A stretch of 64,000 bases of DNA, taken from positions 620,001 through 684,000 of the forward strand of contig JADMKP010000007.1 in NCBI GenBank assembly GCA_015478775.1, in the 5' to 3' direction. Below the pieces are notes generated by a model, which saw nothing but the letters and a program-made list of their open reading frames with translations, was not told the DNA's origin and searched no databases. Source of the DNA: Fermentimonas sp. Lineage in GTDB: Bacteria; Bacteroidota; Bacteroidia; Bacteroidales; Dysgonomonadaceae. The translations under genes were made by a program, and so were the position numbers. Shown here in pieces: positions 55,092 to 63,165 of this stretch; position 1 is the stretch's first letter; every line of letters begins with the position of its first letter.

Positions 55092-56324
55092 ATGCAACTC
55101 AAATATATAATAACACCTCCGAAGTCAGTTCAAACAACAATTCAACTTCCGGCTTCAAAAAGCATTAGCAATAGGGCACTTATCCTTAATGCGTTAAGCT
55201 TAAGCACTGCTCCTATAAAAAATCTTTCCGATTGTGAAGATACTCAGGTAATAATAGATGCTTTCAATTCCAACTCAAATCAATTTGATATAAAAGCTGC
55301 CGGCACCGCCATGCGATTTTTAACTGCATTTCTTGCAGGTATGAAAGGCAACTGGGTTATAAGTGGTTCAAAAAGAATGCACGAACGCCCAATCCACCCG
55401 CTGGTAGAAACACTTATTGCATTGGGAGCTAAAATTGAATATATCGAGAAAGAGGGATATCCTCCACTTAATATTAAAGGCAGAACACTTAAAGGTGGAG
55501 AAGTCTATCTATCTGGCAATATCAGTTCTCAGTTCATCTCTGCCTTGCTTATGGTTGGCCCTATCATGGATAATGGTCTTATTATGCATATAGAGAACGA
55601 GATTGTATCAAAACCATACATACAGCTCACCATTGGCTTAATGGCTAAATATGGAGTTAAAGTTAATTGGGAAGGAAATACAATATCCGTGAGGCATCAG
55701 AAATATAAGGCAGTTGAGATTACGGTTGAGTCCGACTGGTCGGCTGCATCCTATTGGTACGAAATTGCTTCTCTTATACCAGGCTCTGAAATTACTTTAA
55801 AAGGACTTACCAAAGAAAGCTTGCAAGGCGATTCTAATGTGGTAAACTTATTTACCGATTTGGGTGTAACTACCGAATTTATATCTGATGGAGTTGTTAT
55901 TAGGAGTAGTAAGAAGCGTACTAAGAAGTTTTTCCACAATTTTGTTAATGAACCCGACTTGGTTCAAACATTTGCTGCTGCTTGTTGTTTTAAAAATACC
56001 AACTTTTTATTCTCAGGTATACAGAGTTTGAAAATTAAAGAGACAGACCGTGTTCAAGCAATGATTAATGAATTTAAAAAACTAGGGTATGTTCTCAAAG
56101 AGAATGAGATAGGAATGCTCGAATGGGATGGCGAACGTTGCGAACCTGTGGCAAATCCGTCAATTGACACCTACGACGATCATAGAATGGCAATGTCTTT
56201 TACACCCGGAGCAATAGCATTAGGTTCTATAAATATAAATGACCCTCACGTTGTATCTAAGTCGTATCCCCAATTTTGGAACGATTTACAACATGCGGGA
56301 TTCAAAATAGAAGAAAAGAAATAA
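55092..56324 (+). CDS. aroA: 5-enolpyruvylshikimate-3-phosphate synthase
   Basis: A 410-residue enzyme of the shikimate pathway. It has the shikimate-phosphate loop LPASKSISNRALILNAL, the region GTAMRFLTAFLAG, RMHERPIHPLVE and the C-terminal IDTYDDHRMAMSF. The start is moved to the ATG at 55092. A hypothetical protein gene follows after three bases, so they are cotranscribed. Confidence 0.96.
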   Translation: MQLKYIITPPKSVQTTIQLPASKSISNRALILNALSLSTAPIKNLSDCEDTQVIIDAFNSNSNQFDIKAAGTAMRFLTAFLAGMKGNWVISGSKRMHERPIHPLVETLIALGAKIEYIEKEGYPPLNIKGRTLKGGEVYLSGNISSQFISALLMVGPIMDNGLIMHIENEIVSKPYIQLTIGLMAKYGVKVNWEGNTISVRHQKYKAVEITVESDWSAASYWYEIASLIPGSEITLKGLTKESLQGDSNVVNLFTDLGVTTEFISDGVVIRSSKKRTKKFFHNFVNEPDLVQTFAAACCFKNTNFLFSGIQSLKIKETDRVQAMINEFKKLGYVLKENEIGMLEWDGERCEPVANPSIDTYDDHRMAMSFTPGAIALGSININDPHVVSKSYPQFWNDLQHAGFKIEEKK

Positions 56325-56327
56325 GTT

Positions 56328-56756
56328 ATGTCACCAATAGTTTTATTAGTAAGTATTATCGTATTCTTTGTTGTGGCACTTGCCATCACAAATTATATAC
56401 AACGCAAAAGAGGCAATACAGTTGAACGCGAATTACCGCCACCATCAATTGACTTAAGTGAAGGGTGTTGTGGTGCACACGAAATTTGCGAAAAAGATAG
56501 CCTTATAGCAGCATTTGAAGAGAAGCCAGAGTATTTTGATGATGAGGAACTAGACAAATATTCGTTTCGCGATTCATCAAATTATAAAGAAAGTGAAGTG
56601 GAAGAATTCAGAGATGTATTTTACACTATTCTTGATCACGAAAAACCACGCTGGGTAAGGAGCCTTCAGATGCGAAATATATCAGTTCCCAATCAGTTAA
56701 AGGACGAAGTTCTGATGTTTGTAAACGAGCTCAGGATGCAAAAAATGCATGCCTGA
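56328..56756 (+). CDS. membrane-anchored hypothetical protein with a Cys-Cys motif
   Basis: A 142-residue protein. One N-terminal membrane helix (IVLLVSIIVFFVVALAI), then a conserved-looking segment LSEGCCGAHEICEKDSL and a C-terminal charged domain with EFRDVFYTILDHEK and ELRMQKMHA. Cysteines cluster as CC...C. It looks like a real conserved Bacteroidales protein between aroA and the ABC permease; I do not know the function. A metal or Fe-S ligand role for the cysteines is only a guess. Confidence 0.7.
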   Translation: MSPIVLLVSIIVFFVVALAITNYIQRKRGNTVERELPPPSIDLSEGCCGAHEICEKDSLIAAFEEKPEYFDDEELDKYSFRDSSNYKESEVEEFRDVFYTILDHEKPRWVRSLQMRNISVPNQLKDEVLMFVNELRMQKMHA

Positions 56757-56771
56757 TAGCAATTACAAAAG

Positions 56772-57605
56772 ATGAACATCCTTGAATTATTAGAATATAC
56801 CTTTTTCCGGAATGCAATTATAGGCAGTCTTTTTGCAAGTATTGCCTGCGGTATTATTGGCACATATGTGGTATCGAGGCGACTCGTATTTATCAGTGGA
56901 GGCATAACCCATGCTTCTTTTGGGGGTTTAGGAATTGGATTCTATTTCTCCCTTTCACCAATATTATCTGCAATGGCATTTGCGGTATTATCTGCTTTTG
57001 GCATCCAATGGCTATCCCGAAAGCAAGGAGTACGAGAGGACTCGGCAATAGCAGTATTCTGGTCGCTTGGCATGGCCATAGGCATTGTTCTAACATTTCT
57101 AACTCCCGGATATGCACCAAATCTATCTGAATATCTTTTTGGAAATATTCTAACAATAACCCAAACCGATATCATATCTCTTATGATATTATCGGCACTT
57201 ATAATATTATTCTTCACCCTCTTCTTCAATAACATAGTATCAGTATCATTCGACACCGAGTTTGCAAAAACCCGACGCATACATACACAGTTTATAGAAT
57301 ACACCATGATGCTGTTTATTGCAGTTACAATTGTTTTAAGCATCAGGTTAGTAGGTATTGTATTGCTTATGTCACTTATAACAGTGCCACAAATGACTGC
57401 CAACCTGTTTACTGTAAACTACTCAAAAATAATTTCACTCTCTATTATCTTAAGTTTCTTTGGATGCATTGCCGGTCTGTTTCTATCATACTACCTCAAT
57501 GTACCTTCTGGGGCATTCATTATATTCGTACTCATCCTCATGTTTTTCATTGCAAAGGCATTTAAAGCTTTACTTAGTGTTAAGAGGTTAAATCAAACAC
57601 AATAA
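56772..57605 (+). CDS. metal ABC transporter permease (ZnuB/MntB-like)
   Basis: A 277-residue integral membrane permease, about eight helices. NAIIGSLFASIACGIIGTYVVSRRLVFISGGITHASFGG is the ABC-3 family signature region. Such proteins work with an ATPase and a zinc or manganese binding protein; neither is encoded beside it, so the permease is either assisted by distant subunits or part of a divided operon. It follows the CC-motif protein by 15 bases. Confidence 0.88.
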   Translation: MNILELLEYTFFRNAIIGSLFASIACGIIGTYVVSRRLVFISGGITHASFGGLGIGFYFSLSPILSAMAFAVLSAFGIQWLSRKQGVREDSAIAVFWSLGMAIGIVLTFLTPGYAPNLSEYLFGNILTITQTDIISLMILSALIILFFTLFFNNIVSVSFDTEFAKTRRIHTQFIEYTMMLFIAVTIVLSIRLVGIVLLMSLITVPQMTANLFTVNYSKIISLSIILSFFGCIAGLFLSYYLNVPSGAFIIFVLILMFFIAKAFKALLSVKRLNQTQ

Positions 57606-57674
57606 ACCACTGTTTAAAGAGTTATTTATGTGGAAGCAGATTCACAAAATTATTTCTCTTAAACATGACTATTA

Positions 57675-59105
57675 GTGAGGGCATACGGTAAAATAAAATC
57701 AATATTATTTTTTATAATGGTGGTGGCCGTCACTGTAGGCTGCTCCAACAAAAGAAATACTTCTGCAACACGAGCTTACCATGAACTAACCACACGCTAC
57801 AACATCTATCATAATGCAAACAAAACATATAATCAACTTTTAGAAGATCAGCTTACAACCACTTCTGTTAATTGGTTTGAGCCACTTTCTATTCATCCAA
57901 ATAAATTAACTGCAGATAAAACAACTCCAGGAGGACTTTTTGATGGAGTAATTGAAAAAGCGACAAAAGCTATAATTGAACATTCAATTTCATCAAAGCC
58001 ACAAAGGGACCCATCAAAAGCACACTCAGAAGAATATAGACAATGGCTCAGGCAGGAAGAATTTAATCCATTCATTAAAAACACATGGTTGCTTTTGGGT
58101 AAGGCATATGTAGAGAATGGAGATTACAATGAGGCACTCTCTGTTTTTGCCGAAATTCAACGAATATACCCTCTCGATATAAATCTTATTTCAGAAACTC
58201 AACTATATATGCTTCGCTCATATGTAGCTCTAAATAAGATGTATGATGCTAAAAACATGGTCTATATATTACAATTGCGTAACCTGCCCCCCACCCTCAC
58301 ACATCTATACAATCAAGAGTATGCCAATTATCTCTTACAAAACAATGAGCTAGAAGAGGCTATACCATATCTAGTAAAAACAATAAACAACGAAAAAATA
58401 TACATGCAAAAGAAACGACTGCAGTTTCTACTGGGACAGATCTATTTATTAACAGGCAATAAGCAAAATGCTAATAAAAGCTTCCGGGATATTAAAAGCC
58501 TGAGGACACCTCCTCTGCTTAATGAGTACGCTTCTATTTATCTGACGGACAGCGATTCTATGACTAATATTATCAACCAGGAGCTTCAATTAACACACAA
58601 CAAATACAACACCACCAACGAAAATAACATCCCAGCTTATAGCAATTCAACAAACACATATATAATCCCTTCAATTGTAAGAGAAAAAATATATGCGCCT
58701 CAAGAGAAACCCGGTTCAAATAAATCAGAAACATCTATACTGCTTGAGATGTTAATGGAAAGATTAAAAGAGGAAAACTTAGAAACCGACTTCCCCGAAA
58801 AGATTGTACCTTTGAGCACCGAGGCTTCAACATCAGCACCCGTAGAGCGTGAGCCAGTTGACACTAGAACCAGTCCTGAGGAGCTCAAAGCAAGACTCGA
58901 GCAGAACGCTGCCGAGGCATTAAAGCGAAATAATGCGTCGGCGAATATTAAAAACCGACAACAGCTGCTGAAGGATAGAGAAAAATTGCGTGAGGCCCGA
59001 TTAAAAGAGAGGGAAAAAGAACTAAAAGAGCGCCAACGCAAAAGGGAAGCTCAGTTGAAGCAGAGAGAGAAGGAGAGACAAAAAAGAATAAAGAAACAGA
59101 AATAA
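57675..59105 (+). CDS. TPR-containing lipoprotein, PorW/SprE-like N-terminus
   Basis: A 476-residue lipoprotein from a GTG start (MRAYGK), with the lipobox cysteine near residue 23 (VTVGCSN). The N-terminus NTSATRAYHELTTRYNIYHNANKTY resembles PorW/SprE, a type IX secretion or gliding protein, but it is much shorter than those. TPR helices cover about 130-300; a long K/R/E-rich coiled coil ends the protein (EREKELKERQRKREAQ). It may be a reduced relative; the type IX link is uncertain. Confidence 0.7.
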   Translation: MRAYGKIKSILFFIMVVAVTVGCSNKRNTSATRAYHELTTRYNIYHNANKTYNQLLEDQLTTTSVNWFEPLSIHPNKLTADKTTPGGLFDGVIEKATKAIIEHSISSKPQRDPSKAHSEEYRQWLRQEEFNPFIKNTWLLLGKAYVENGDYNEALSVFAEIQRIYPLDINLISETQLYMLRSYVALNKMYDAKNMVYILQLRNLPPTLTHLYNQEYANYLLQNNELEEAIPYLVKTINNEKIYMQKKRLQFLLGQIYLLTGNKQNANKSFRDIKSLRTPPLLNEYASIYLTDSDSMTNIINQELQLTHNKYNTTNENNIPAYSNSTNTYIIPSIVREKIYAPQEKPGSNKSETSILLEMLMERLKEENLETDFPEKIVPLSTEASTSAPVEREPVDTRTSPEELKARLEQNAAEALKRNNASANIKNRQQLLKDREKLREARLKEREKELKERQRKREAQLKQREKERQKRIKKQK

Positions 59106-59113
59106 GTCGATAA

Positions 59114-59692
59114 ATGAAAAAAGTAGTATTTGCAACCAACAATAAACATAAACTTGACGAGATTCGTAAAATTACAACCGGCAGAATAGAAATATTAAGT
59201 CTATCTGATATCAATTGTAATGAAGATATTGAGGAAACTGGCACCACCCTCGAAGAGAACGCGCTCATAAAAGTTCGTTATATAAAAAACAAGTATGGAT
59301 ATGACTGTTTTGGTGATGATACAGGCCTTGAAGTAGTAGCGCTTAATGGAGAGCCCGGAGTTTACTCATCTCGCTATGCTGGCGAACAGTGCAACTCTCA
59401 GGACAATATGAACAAGCTTATATCTGCTTTGCAAGGTGCCGATAACCGTAATGCGCAATTCAGGACGGTTATTGCAGCTATATTAAATGACAAAGAGCAT
59501 CTGTTTGAAGGTGTTGTTAAAGGCGAGATAACCACAGAAAAGCGCGGTAGCAATGGCTTTGGATACGATCCTGTTTTTATGCCTAGTGGGTATAATCAAA
59601 CTTTTGGTGAATTGAGCGACGAAATTAAAAATGGAATCAGTCACAGGGCTGTTGCTATGGAAAAGTTTATTGCTTTTTTGGGTATTAAGTAA
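59114..59692 (+). CDS. rdgB: non-canonical purine NTP pyrophosphatase
   Basis: A 192-residue housecleaning enzyme. The start [42 protein letters not shown], and the C-terminal [11 protein letters not shown] and [11 protein letters not shown] are diagnostic of the RdgB/HAM1 family, which removes ITP and XTP. It follows the TPR lipoprotein by eight bases. Confidence 0.96.
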   Translation: MKKVVFATNNKHKLDEIRKITTGRIEILSLSDINCNEDIEETGTTLEENALIKVRYIKNKYGYDCFGDDTGLEVVALNGEPGVYSSRYAGEQCNSQDNMNKLISALQGADNRNAQFRTVIAAILNDKEHLFEGVVKGEITTEKRGSNGFGYDPVFMPSGYNQTFGELSDEIKNGISHRAVAMEKFIAFLGIK

Positions 59693-59771
59693 TATAAGCG
59701 TTTTTCATTTAATTGAATATTAATTATTTAAACGTTCTTATATTTCTGAGTATAAAGTGGTCTATTTTAGC

Positions 59772-59971
59772 GTTTTTCTTTTTCTGGATTATTGATATTT
59801 TTTGCGGCTGTGATAATTCTATCACCCGCTTGCTGCTTAAGAGCTATTTGATTTGAACTCGCTTTGCTCAAACAGCAAATCAAACTTAACGCTCTTTTCG
59901 CAGATCGAGTACCCGATAGAATTATCGGAGGCCTTAAAAAGCATCAATAATCGCGGTCGAAAAAGAAAAAC
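59772..59971. other. 200-bp nested inverted-repeat element
   Basis: Several arms pair from the outside in: GTTTTTCTTTTTC with GAAAAAGAAAAAC (59772-59784 / 59959-59971, 13 bp), ATTATTGAT with ATCAATAAT (59788-59796 / 59943-59951), GATAATTCTATC with GATAGAATTATC (59812-59823 / 59915-59926, 12 bp), CTGC with GCAG, AAGAGC with GCTCTT, and ATTTGATTTG with CAAATCAAAC (59846-59855 / 59876-59885). All are perfect in the listed parts. It lies between rdgB and the HTH gene, a 395-base gap with no gene. It could be a foldback RNA, a MITE-like element or a very long terminator. Confidence 0.6.
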
Positions 59972-60087
59972 TTAGAGGGGTGCTTTTAAGTTTGTTTTGT
60001 GAATATTTTTCTTTCTATGAATTCAACTAAATGTTCGCGATTAAACACTATTCACCATTCTCCAAACCTATTATACCTTTCCATATC

Positions 60088-60369
60088 TCATCTTTTTGAT
60101 TGCAGCACATCTCTTAAATCACTTTCTCTGTATCTAATATTATTTCCAATCCTAATGTGCGGGATAAGACCTTCTCTTTTCCATCTATGTATTGTTGGTC
60201 GGCTTATTCTTAGATATTCACACGCTTCCTCTGTGGTAAGTAGAGAGTCAATGTCGTTTTCCTTTACACTTACCACACTTTTAATTGCTTCATCTATAAA
60301 AGACTTGATTACCTCTCTTAACTGTCCTACCGTCAACATTACAATAGGGGTTTCATCTGTAATTCTCAT
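60088..60369 (-). CDS. excisionase-like helix-turn-helix protein
   Basis: A 93-residue protein. The C-terminal half is an HTH_17/excisionase domain: SLLTTEEACEYLRISRPTIHRWKREGLIPHIRIGNNIRYRESDL. The N-terminal 40 residues form a predicted helix (TVGQLREVIKSFIDEAIKS). Such proteins direct recombination or repress nearby genes on mobile elements. The start at 60369 could instead be the ATG ten codons later. It points away from the CRISPR array, only 34 bases from the degenerate first repeat. Confidence 0.75.
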   Translation of the reverse strand: MRITDETPIVMLTVGQLREVIKSFIDEAIKSVVSVKENDIDSLLTTEEACEYLRISRPTIHRWKREGLIPHIRIGNNIRYRESDLRDVLQSKR

Positions 60370-60373
60370 AACT

Positions 60374-60381
60374 CAAAATTA
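60374..60381 (-). promoter_or_regulatory. -7 element of the HTH gene
   Basis: On the reverse strand TAATTTTG matches TAnnTTTG and ends four bases before the ATG at 60369, so a transcript from it would have nearly no leader. The -33 position would lie near the first CRISPR repeat. Confidence 0.4.
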
Positions 60382-60403
60382 TCTTTAAAGTGTATTGTGT
60401 TGT

Positions 60404-61755
60404 TAAATCCTTTGCTTTCAATAAACAGTATCTTTGATACCAACAACAACAAATTGAAGATTTGAAAAGACCTACTGTTGTTGTGAATTGCTTTCAATAA
60501 ACAGTATCTTTGATACCAACAACAACCTGCAATAAAAAAGGGGTAGAAGCTAGGATGTTGTGAATTGCTTTCAATAAACAGTATCTTTGATACCAACAAC
60601 AACCTTACAGCTGATAATTTCTTAACATTAGATGTTGTGAATTGCTTTCAATAAACAGTATCTTTGATACCAACAACAACGGTTATTGGACGGAGTTGTT
60701 GAATGCGGTTGTTGTGAATTGCTTTCAATAAACAGTATCTTTGATACCAACAACAACAGTTGGTGCTAATAAGGAGTTGGCAGACTAGTTGTGAATTGCT
60801 TTCAATAAACAGTATCTTTGATACCAACAACAACTCAATACGATAGCGCATATTCTTAAAATTGTTGTGAATTGCTTTCAATAAACAGTATCTTTGATAC
60901 CAACAACAACCCCACTATTCCGAAATAAAGCCATGAACAAGTTGTGAATTGCTTTCAATAAACAGTATCTTTGATACCAACAACAACAAATTCCCGCAAA
61001 ACCGAAATACATTTATGTTGTGAATTGCTTTCAATAAACAGTATCTTTGATACCAACAACAACTATTTACCTTTGAATTTAACTGATAAGCCAGTTGTGA
61101 ATTGCTTTCAATAAACAGTATCTTTGATACCAACAACAACAGCTTAAACTACAACTCCTTAGCACACGTTGTTGTGAATTGCTTTCAATAAACAGTATCT
61201 TTGATACCAACAACAACCCCGACAGTTGCGCCAACAATAGCAGTCGAGTTGTGAATTGCTTTCAATAAACAGTATCTTTGATACCAACAACAACAGAAGT
61301 AATTAAGGAGGTAAAAGTTCCTTAGTTGTGAATTGCTTTCAATAAACAGTATCTTTGATACCAACAACAACGAGCCCTCAACACCCGCCATTATTTCGCA
61401 AGTTGTGAATTGCTTTCAATAAACAGTATCTTTGATACCAACAACAACTATAATAAATATTATGCAAGCGAGATAGATGTTGTGAATTGCTTTCAATAAA
61501 CAGTATCTTTGATACCAACAACAACTTATCCCAATCATAAAAAAAAGTGCTGTTAGTTGTGAATTGCTTTCAATAAACAGTATCTTTGATACCAACAACA
61601 ACCGGCTCATGCAGCGAAGAATGTATCAGCGGTTGTGAATTGCTTTCAATAAACAGTATCTTTGATACCAACAACAACGATTTTCGTCTTTAACCAAGAC
61701 GTACTTTAGTTGTGAATTGCTTTCAATAAACAGTATCTTTGATACCAACAACAAC
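60404..61755 (+). CRISPR. type II-C CRISPR array, 18 repeats and 17 spacers
   Basis: Repeat (47 bp) begins GTTGTGAATTGCTTTCAATA and ends CCAACAACAAC. Copies start at 60404 (degenerate), 60480, 60557, 60634, 60711, 60788, 60864, 60941, 61017, 61094, 61171, 61248, 61325, 61402, 61479, 61556, 61632 and 61709. The 17 spacers are 29 or 30 bases. The repeat contains GTATC-TTT-GATAC, a small hairpin, and GTTG/CAAC ends. Seventeen copies look identical; only the first 10 bases of the 60404 copy differ. The repeat is shown in the orientation used for II-C crRNAs (GTTGTN start), which is opposite to the cas genes. Confidence 0.98.
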
Positions 61756-61824
61756 TGGATGTGTGTTTTGTACTGACTAGCTGAATGATACGGCTAAATT
61801 TAGGAATAAAAAAAGTTGTTGTTA

Positions 61825-61866
61825 CATGATAAAGAATCCAGCGATTAGGCTGGATTCTTTATCATG
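61825..61866 (-). terminator. 18-bp perfect inverted repeat between the array and cas2
   Basis: CATGATAAAGAATCCAGC (61825-61842) and GCTGGATTCTTTATCATG (61849-61866) enclose a 6-base loop. On the cas strand it is followed by TAACAACAAC then a T run. It lies 11 bases beyond the cas2 stop and is a likely terminator for the cas operon, possibly also for transcripts running out of the array. Confidence 0.6.
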
Positions 61867-61876
61867 GTATTATGTG

Positions 61877-62212
<336 letters not shown>

Positions 62213-62248
62213 TTAATAACCTACTCAAAAGTAGGATATTTTATTTTT

Positions 62249-63154
62249 CTAATCTCTCCTGAAAAACATTTGTAAAGTGAAGCTGTTGTTTGACCAACGG
62301 CAATCATAAGGGGGCTTCTGTCCATCAATTATAACATCAAGCACGGGGACATTGAGAAGCTTGAATTTAATTTCTTGCTTAAGTTCTTCAATACTCTTTT
62401 CTTCATTCATGATATTACAGACCAATTTATCTACAAAGGGTCGATAGGGTTCCATAATATCATCTGCCAAACAATAAGCATTGTATTTATTGCGATGGTG
62501 AATACCTAATGTTGGCAATAATCCACTAGCAACTAACGATCTAGCAACAACTGCTCTTAAAATGGCATATCCGTAATTAAGGAGATTATTTGGAGGTATA
62601 CCTTCACGATGACGGGTAAACCCACCTATTTCGTTAAATAAATTTGCCCAATAGTAAACTGCTGAACGAGCTTCATAATTGTCAGGGTCTCCACTTTTTG
62701 TATCAGAGGCCCAAACCAGCATATTCTTAACTATTGTATTGTTTTTATTTGACAAAATATAGGCTTGATTTCTAATTTTAAACTGAACTGTTTGTTGCCA
62801 AAGTTGCTTTTTTAAAGGGATTGAAGCGTTAATCTGATCACGATATCGTTCTGTTTGTGTTTTATTACCAGATAGAGGCAGCATTAATCCTGTAGGCATT
62901 CGAGAGCTATCACAAGTAATTAGTGCAGAGTTATTCTCCAATAAAGCTTCAATTACCCCCTGAGTTATTGTTATTCGTTTATTGTCAAGTACTATAACGC
63001 CAATATCTTCAATGGGTATAGTTCTTGTTGACTGTTTTTTGAACTCGTCAGGTAAGTTTTTATTGTTCTCTACTTCAGGTATTTTAACTACTAACTGCTT
63101 GTTACTTAAACTCAAGTAAGCAGGATTACCGAAATACAGAGTTTTTTTTATCAT
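62249..63154 (-). CDS. cas1: CRISPR-associated endonuclease Cas1 (type II)
   Basis: A 301-residue integrase for new spacers. Likely catalytic residues E161 (DNYEARSAVYYW), H220 (LGIHHRNKYNAY) and E235 (ADDIMEPYRPF) are all present. The segment GGFTRHREGIPPNNLLNYGYAIL is typical of type II Cas1. It begins 11 bases after cas9 ends. Confidence 0.97.
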   Translation of the reverse strand: MIKKTLYFGNPAYLSLSNKQLVVKIPEVENNKNLPDEFKKQSTRTIPIEDIGVIVLDNKRITITQGVIEALLENNSALITCDSSRMPTGLMLPLSGNKTQTERYRDQINASIPLKKQLWQQTVQFKIRNQAYILSNKNNTIVKNMLVWASDTKSGDPDNYEARSAVYYWANLFNEIGGFTRHREGIPPNNLLNYGYAILRAVVARSLVASGLLPTLGIHHRNKYNAYCLADDIMEPYRPFVDKLVCNIMNEEKSIEELKQEIKFKLLNVPVLDVIIDGQKPPYDCRWSNNSFTLQMFFRRD

Positions 63155-63165
63155 AGGCTTTAGCT

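Noticed and set aside
56942-57403. 153-residue reverse ORF
   Set aside because: Antisense to the metal ABC permease.
60758-60787. Spacer 5 as a self-targeting spacer against the repeat at 22608-22651
   Set aside because: They share only about 11 bases (AGGAGTTGGCA against GGGAGTTGGCA); not enough for a protospacer.
60366-61610. Five ORFs on the reverse strand in the track (60366-60602, 60648-60881, 60915-61139, 61185-61391, 61416-61610) with repeated LLVSKILFIESNSQ
   Set aside because: They are translations of the CRISPR repeats and spacers, not genes; the repeated peptide is the repeat itself.
61825-61866. The hairpin as a tracrRNA
   Set aside because: It has no anti-repeat to the 5' half of the repeat; only a short GTTGTTGTT match to the other end.
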